The translations under genes were made by a program, and so were the position numbers. 64,000 nt of DNA from Isoetes taiwanensis (Eukaryota; Streptophyta; Lycopodiopsida; Isoetales; Isoetaceae): positions 17,780,386 to 17,844,385 of the forward strand of contig JAJEKV010000003.1 in assembly GCA_021234155.1 (NCBI GenBank), in the 5' to 3' direction. Within the stretch, counting starts at the first letter, position 1. The number at the start of each line of letters is the position of its first letter. Under the pieces are notes generated by a model. The model saw only the letters and a list, made by a program, of their open reading frames with translations. It had not been told where the DNA came from and did no database searches. Of the stretch, positions 57,917-64,000 are shown piece after piece.

Positions 57917-58380
57917 TCAAATACACATATATCTTAAGGCAGAACTCGTCACCAGAAAATGAAACTTTCTATGGAAAAAGAGGTATGCAAGATGCGCAAC
58001 GATTAGAGCAATCAGAAATCCAAAACCCGATTCTTTACCTTGTTCAGACATAAGCTCCTCCATCTCCAACTCCATGTCCATCACCAAATTCATCTGCTTC
58101 TTCAAAATACCCATAGCACAAATAGGCCTATATAAATTAAAACAACCAATATTATTGTCATATCCTTATTCATCGTGGCATTCATCTTCTTGATATCCAT
58201 CCTGATCATATTCATCTTCTTCATATATTTATCTTCAAATTCATCGTCACGTCCCCATTCTTTACATTCATCTTCTCCAGATTCAGATTCATGGGCGTCA
58301 AACCCAAATTCTCTATATTGACATTCGTGATCCTCAGACCGATGGCCGTTATATTTAGACTGCGTACCTTTAGTTTGAAC
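57917..58380 (-). CDS. Uncharacterised coding-like stretch with a membrane segment
   Basis: One frame reads an acidic part (ESESGEDECKEWGRDDEFED) and then Met/Lys-rich and hydrophobic residues (MTIILVVLIYIGLFVLWVF) before a stop near 58105. An overlapping frame (ATG at 58114) reads MGILKKQMNLVMDMELEMEE to a donor-like ACAAG/GTAAAG near 58037. Whether these are exons of one gene or a decayed ORF is unclear. No family is recognised. Confidence 0.25.
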
Positions 58381-60052
58381 ACTGCGGTTTCTACAAGGCC
58401 GACCTCAGGACGCCCCGCGGTTTGACAAGTTCTACCGGACCGATCTGGAATCTTTTGGGCCTTCCCGAAGAGGGGGCCCTGAACGGAGGATCCAACGGTC
58501 GGATAGGGGAACCAGGCTCCAGGAGGGTGCTCAATAGCGTGCGGCCCCCCGGGGGAGCTCTGCCAGGAAGGGCTGCCTCGGGAACTTTTTTGGATCCCCC
58601 CTCCTAGGGTCCGGACTCTCCCCTCTTGTGAGGGATCCCTGCAAGGTCCTGGCCTCGTTTGACTTGGGGGAGGGTGCCAGCTCGGTTGCCCCGCAACGAG
58701 CTGCCCCGACCGTTCTAATGCTAACCCTTTGATCTAGACCTTCTCCGAAAATTCCGAAAATTGGGTTGTGTGCTGGAGATGAATTAGGAATCCAGCTGGC
58801 AAAAAATCAGAATTTATTTTTGTACAATGCATTAATTACGAATTTATGAATGTCTTGCCACTGCAAAAGCGCCCCCCGACTTCTAATTGCCACATCGGGA
58901 GGAAGACAGGCCCAAACTCCGTTTCGTCAGTTTCCGTTGCTCCGTGTTCTCGGCCGCAGCTTCTCGGCCAGGTCCCCACTGCAACAGACCAAGACTCGGC
59001 TCCCAAAACGCAAACCCTTCTAGAACCTGGCAACTCACAGGGTTTATGTTTCGGAGGCCCTCTCCTTACCAGATTTGGCCGGGACCTTGCGCCGTGACTT
59101 GACGTGGAGTGGGGGTGTTGGCGCCAGAGCACGGACCCTAAAATCCCCCCGGAAGCTGCTTGCCCCGAATTTCCTCTCCCTAAGGCCCTGGGGACGGACG
59201 GGCAACCTCCCCTCTCCAGAACCGCGATTTGGCTCTGCCAATGGACTCAGAATGTCGACATTGCCCTAGGGACCAAGTTCTGTAGCCAGAAGACCAAAAC
59301 TTCGGCCCCCAAAACGAAACCCTTCTAGAACCCGCAACTCCACGGGGTTTACGTTTGGAGGCCCTCTCCTTGTCGATCGGTAGGGACCTTGCGCCATGTC
59401 TTGATGTGGAGTGGGGTGTTGGCGCTTGAGGCGGGGACCCTAAAATCCCCTCGAAGCCGCTGTGCCCCGAATTTCCTCTCCCCAAGGCCCCCGGGAAGGG
59501 CGGGCCACCTCCCTCTCCCGAATCAAGACTGCTCTCGCCAATGGACTCAGAACGTCGACATTACCCTGGGGACCAAGTTCCGTGGCCAGAAGACCACCCG
59601 ACCTCCAAGAAGCGCCAAAGTAGCTCATGTCCATCACACTCATAGTCAATTGGCCTAGGATGTGGATGCCGGATACTCTCGTGGAGGGCGTGAGTGTTTC
59701 TTTCTTTTGCAAAACCGACCTTGTAACTTGCACCCTAGGGTAATTTCGCCATTCCGGACGACTTGGCATGGTTGATTTGCCATTCTGGAGCCTCCCCGGT
59801 GCCCGAACGACAAAACATCTGCCCGTTTCTACAAGGCGACCTCGGGGCCGCCCAAGGTTGACAAGTTCTATCGGACCGATCTGGAATCTTTTGGGCCTTC
59901 CCGAAGAGGGGCTCCTGAACGGACGATCCAACGGTCGGATAGGGGAACCGTGCTCCGGGAGGGTGGTCATTAGCGTGCGGCCCCCCGGGGGAGCGCTGCC
60001 AGGAAGGGCTGCCTCGGGAACTTTTTTGGATCCCGCCTCCTGGGGTCCGGAC

Positions 60053-61259
60053 CAGGGTATTTTTTAAGCGCCCTATATTTTTATAGGGCCAGAAACAACT
60101 GGCTACTAACCATGTAGAATAAATAACTTGGCGTAGTTTGGTCTGGCGATATTTTGCACCTTCTTGCTAAGAATATCGCACCTTCTTGCTAAGATGGCGT
60201 AACTGAACTGGCGCAACTATGATATTTTTATTTTGCTACATTAATAAATTGGCCACGAGCAAATTTGTGTTGGTTAAGATAGGAACATGCTTTAGTAGTG
60301 AAAACACGACGTTGGCCACAACCACCTAGGCGTTTTCCCCAAATAATACGTTCAAATTGCTTTGGATCATAGTCCTTATCATCTGGAAATTCATAGCCTT
60401 CATCAAGACCCTCAATTTGGCCTATGAAAGTGGACGTAGACGATGATATAATGATGCGCCGCTTTGTCCTTGATGCTGCAGGTCCCAAGAACTCGTTTAT
60501 TCTCTTTTTGTGAAGCCCGCTCCATGCTGCATAAATTTGATGATTGGCATCAACAACTACTTTTACACATCTGAATAATTTTGCACAACTGAATAGGGTA
60601 AAAACTAACCTGAATTGATGAAGCTAAAGCTTAGATTGTAGATGGGAATGGATCTCCATCTCAACCAAATTGTGAATACAAATCGGGCGTGCTCTACAAA
60701 TGACAATAAAATATAATATTAAAATTATCATCCCATTCATATTCAGAGACTAACATCCCATTTATTTATATTTATATTCACATGAATAACGAAACAAATG
60801 CATACGAGAAGAACAAGAAAAACACAGCCTCGACAGGGAAGAATAAACTAAACCTGTATGAAAGGGCGGTTTCGGATGCTAGCTTGGTCAAATTAAAAAA
60901 TATATATGAAACCCTTAATCCTAGAGGACTATAAGTGGTGATTCTTAGATGGACATGTGGTCGAGATGTAATATGGCCACCCCCTTACCCATTAAAATTT
61001 ACCTTAGGTTCTAATTGGCTACCACGATAAGTTTTTTCCCACGTACAAAAAATCGAATTGGCCACACCCTGCACCTAGCCGAATTTAGTAAATATCGAAT
61101 TGGCTACTAAACGAGTAAAATGTACAAATTCGTGTTTTGAACTGGCTACTACCCTTCGGTCAGGGCATGAACGTATCCTACTCTGGCGTAGCCAACCATT
61201 TCTAAAAAAATATGAATGTGTGGCCAACTGGCCCGCCGGGGCCACTAAAAAATACCCTG
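60053..61259. mobile_element. hAT-type DNA transposon, non-autonomous, 1,207 bp
   Basis: The insert has inverted ends CAGGGTATTTTTTA (left) and TAAAAAATACCCTG (right) and is flanked by the 8-bp duplication GTCCGGAC (60045-60052 and 61260-61267). The empty site is visible in sister satellite units (GGTCCGGACTCTCCC at about 58610 and 62395). CAGGG-type ends with an 8-bp duplication are diagnostic of hAT. Several (A/T)(C/T)TGGC(T/C)AC motifs near both ends (60090, 61013, 61055, 61097, 61138) look like subterminal repeats for transposase binding. No transposase ORF is present. Confidence 0.88.
60228..60490 (-). CDS. ORF inside the hAT element, possibly a captured fragment
   Basis: An 86-codon open stretch without a good ATG start reads ISSSTSTFIGQIEGLDEGYE and ends GQFINVAK. 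It is not a hAT transposase (no DDE or dimerisation-domain signature). It may be a captured host exon or a chance ORF. Confidence 0.25.
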
Positions 61260-64000
61260 GTCCGGACTCTCCCCTCTTGTGAGAGATCCCTGCAAGGTCC
61301 TGGCCTCGTTTGACTTGGGGGAGGGTGCCAGCTCGGTTGCCCCGCAACGGGCTGCCCCGACCGTTCTAATGCTAACCCTTTGACCTACACCTTCTTCAAA
61401 AATTCCAAAAATTGGGCTGTGTGCTGGAGATGAATTAGGAATCCAGCTAGCAAAAAAACAGAATTTATTTTCGTACAATGCATTAATTACGAATTTATGA
61501 ATGTCTTGCCACTGCAAAAGCGCCCCCCGACTTCTAATTGCCACATCGGGAAGAGGACAGGCCCAAACTCCGTTCCGCCAGTTTCCGTTGTTCACAAGCG
61601 TTCTCGGCCAAATTCGGCCAGTCCCAACTGCAGACCAAGACTTCGGCCCCAAAACGCAAAACCCTTCTAGAACCCGGCAACTCCACGGGGTTTACGTTTG
61701 GAGGCCCTCTCCTTGTCGGTCGGTAGGGACCTTTGTGCGTCGTGGTCTTGACGTGGAGTGGGGGTGTTGGCCTTGAGCGGGAACCCTAAAATCCCCCTAA
61801 GCCGCTTGCCCCGGAATTTCCTCTCCCCAAGGCCCTCGGGACGGACGGGCCACCTCCCTCTCCGGAATCACATTTGGCTCGCCAATGGACTCGAACATCG
61901 ACATTACCACGGGAACCAAGTTCCGCGGGCGAGGAAGACCACCTGACCTCCAAGAAGCGCCAAAGTAGCTCCGCGCCCATCACACTCGTAGTCAATTGGC
62001 CTAGGATGTGGATGCCGGATACTCTCGTGGAGGGCGTGAGTGTTTCTTTCTTTTGCAAAACCGACTTGTAACTTGCTCCCTAGGGTAATTTCGCCATTCC
62101 GGATGACTTGGCAGGGTCGATTTGCCATTCCGGAGCCTCTCCCCGTGCCCCGAATGACAAAACAACTGCGGTTTCTACAAGGCCAGGCCTCCGGGCGCCC
62201 AGCGGTTTGACAAGTTCTACCCTGGACCGATCTGAATCTTTTGGGCCTTCCCCAAGAGGGGCCCCGAATCGGAGGATCCAACGGTCCGGATAGGGGAACC
62301 GGGCTCCAGAGGGTGCTCAATAGCGTCATGGCCCCCCCGGGAGCCTCGCGGGGAAGGGCTGCCTCGGGGAACTTTTTTTGATCCCGCCTCCCGGGGTCCG
62401 GACTCTCCCCTCTTGTGAGGGATCCCTGCAAGGTCCTGGCCTCGTTTGACTCGGGAGGAGGGTGCCAGCTCGGTTGCCCCATAGCGGGCTGCCCCGACCG
62501 TTCTAATGCTAACCCTTTGACCTAGACCTTCTCCGAAAATTCCAAAAATTGGGCTGTGTGCTGGAGATGAAGTAGGAATCCAGCTGGCAAAAAATCAGAA
62601 TTTATTTTCGTACAATGCATTAATTACGAATTTATGAATGTCTTGCCACTGCAAAAGCGCCCACCGACTTCTAATTGCCACATCGGGAGGAGGACATGCC
62701 CAAACTCCGTTCCGCCGGGCCCGTCTGTTCAGATTTGCTCCGCGTTCACCGACGCGGCTTCGGCCAGTCCCAACTCCAACAGACCAAGACTCGGCCCCCA
62801 AAACGCAAACCCTTCTAGAACCTGGCAACTCACAGGGTTTATGTTTCGGAGCCCTCTCCTTGTCAGATTCGGCCGGGACCTTGCGCCGTGTCTTGACGTG
62901 GAGTGGGGGTGTTGATGCTAGAGCGGGGACCCTAAAATCCCCCCGGAAGCTGCTTGCCCCGAATTTCCTCTCCCCAAGGCCCTGGGGACGGACGGGCCAC
63001 CTCCCCTCTCCGGAACCACGATTTGGCTCTGCCAATGGACTCAGAACATCGACATTACCCTGGGGACCAAGTTCCGTGGCCAGAAGACCACCCGACCTCC
63101 AAGAAGCGCCAAAGTAGCTCACGTCCATGGCTTAGGATGTGGATGCCGGATACTCTCGTGGAGGGCGTGAGTGTTTCTTTCTTTTGCAAAACCGACCTTG
63201 TAACTTGCTCCCTAGGGTAATTTCATCATTCCGGACGACTTGGCAGGGTCGATTTGCCATTCCGGAGCCTCCCCGGTGCCCGAACGACAAAACACTGCGG
63301 TTTCTACAAGGCCAACCTCAGGATGCCCCGCGGTTTGACAAGCTCTACCGGACCGATCTGGAATCTTTTGGGCCTTCCCGAAGAGGGGCCCCGAACGGAG
63401 GATCCAACGGTCCGAATAGGGGACCTGGGGCTCCGGAGGGTGCTCAATAGCGTCTGGGCCCCGGGGAGCTCTGCCGGGAAGGGGCTGCCTCGGGAACTTT
63501 TTGCATCCCGCCTCACCCGGGTCCTGACTCTCCCCTCTTGTGAGGGATCCCCGCGCAAGGTCCCGCCTCGTTTGACTTGGGGAGGGTGCCACTCGGTGCC
63601 CACCTTAGCGGGCTGCCCCGACCGTTCTAATGCTAACCCTTTGACCTAGACCTTCTCCTAAAATTCCGAAAATTGGGCTGTGGCCGGAGATGAATTAGGA
63701 ATCCAGTGGCAAAAAATCAGAATTTATTTTAGCACAATGCATTAGTTACTTAATTTATGAATGTCTTGCCACCGCAAAAGCCCCGACTTCTAATTGCCAC
63801 ATGGGGAGGAAGACAGCCCAAACTTCTGTTCCGCCAGTTTCCCTTTGCTCAGCGTTCTCGGCCAGCGACTTCTCGGCAGTCCCCACCGCAATGACCAAGA
63901 CTCGCCCCCCAAAACGCAAAACCCTTCTAGAACCCGCAACTCCGCGGGGGTTTACGTTTGAGGCCCCTCTCCTTACAGATTCGGCCGGACCTTGCGTGCG

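Larger units (their letters stand above)
58384..64000. repeat. GC-rich tandem satellite, unit about 1.13 kb
   Basis: The landmark GCGGTTTCTACAAGGC occurs at 58384, about 59820 (variant), 62168 and 63297. A second landmark, TGCCACTGCAAAAGCGCC, is at about 58857, 61508, 62645 and (degenerate) 63765. Spacing is 1,129 bp between the last two units. It is 2,348 bp where a 1,207-bp insertion is present, which leaves about 1,133. It is 1,436 bp in the first unit, which carries an internal ~305-bp duplication (about 59097-59400 and 59400-59600). The array runs off the window. GC-rich open frames inside it are not conserved between units and are not genes. Confidence 0.9.

Noticed and set aside
58384-64000. 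Many 60-190 codon ORFs on both strands in the GC-rich region
   Set aside because: They occur in overlapping frames, are not conserved between satellite units, and result from few stop codons in GC-rich DNA.
58384-64000. Ribosomal RNA genes within the satellite
   Set aside because: No recognisable conserved 18S, 5.8S, 26S or 5S segments were seen; an rDNA spacer origin cannot be excluded but is not supported.

Overview
This window looks like nuclear DNA of a land plant with a large, repeat-rich genome. A fern, lycophyte, bryophyte or gymnosperm is possible; the sequence alone does not settle which. The plant assignment rests on a single-exon DnaJ protein with a C-terminal DUF3444 region, on an intron-rich circularly permuted GTPase that reads like the chloroplast DAR GTPase 3 family, and on a DUF4283-type retroelement ORF. 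AT-rich introns with canonical GT-AG borders and the dominance of transposon debris fit the same picture. Nothing bacterial is present: no operons, rRNA, tRNA or CRISPR were seen.

Layout. From 1 to 5,800 there is one candidate exon, a decayed poly(A)-ended DUF4283 retrocopy (1644-3312, minus), weak ORFs and a short tandem repeat. The intact DnaJ/DUF3444 gene occupies 6661-9360 (minus) and has a probable 5'-UTR intron (9532-9784). From 10,400 to 17,800 there are degenerate repeats, an uncharacterised ORF (13633-14124) with an inverted decayed partner, and a Ty3/Gypsy-type gag relic (minus). At 18,603-22,043 lies a fold-back: two arms of about 1.2 kb, each carrying the same 5'-truncated LINE reverse-transcriptase fragment, around a spacer of about 1.05 kb. 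A PIF1-type helicase fragment abuts its right arm. From 23,500 to 27,600 there are duplicated segments and duplicated exon-like blocks. The DAR GTPase 3-like gene runs from about 28,044 to 31,523 (plus), with at least eight exons and an unidentified 5' end.

From 32,500 to 34,000 there is a tandem duplication with a minisatellite. Between 36,284 and 56,880 two islands of the palindrome GTCGCATGCGAC bracket about 20.6 kb. That interval holds a tandem pair of a 6,088-bp, minus-strand unit (38853-44940 and 44941-50839) encoding an unusual reverse transcriptase with IPMG and YIDD motifs. It also holds small multi-exon ORFs, a kinase-like pseudogene, a minisatellite and a 700-bp polypurine tract. 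From 58,384 to the window end there is a GC-rich tandem satellite of about 1.13 kb per unit. One unit is interrupted by a 1,207-bp hAT-type element with an 8-bp target-site duplication.

The most promising candidate for something undescribed is the 6.1-kb reverse-transcriptase unit. If the tandem junction is ignored and the minus strand is read through it, the pieces fall into a plausible gene order: TATA box, a short basic first exon, a long intron, a zinc-rich ORF, a second short intron, then the reverse transcriptase followed by a strong hairpin. Its parts resemble a Penelope-like element with pseudo-LTR organisation or a cellular RT-related gene, but I cannot assign it firmly to a known class. 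Both copies carry different small lesions.
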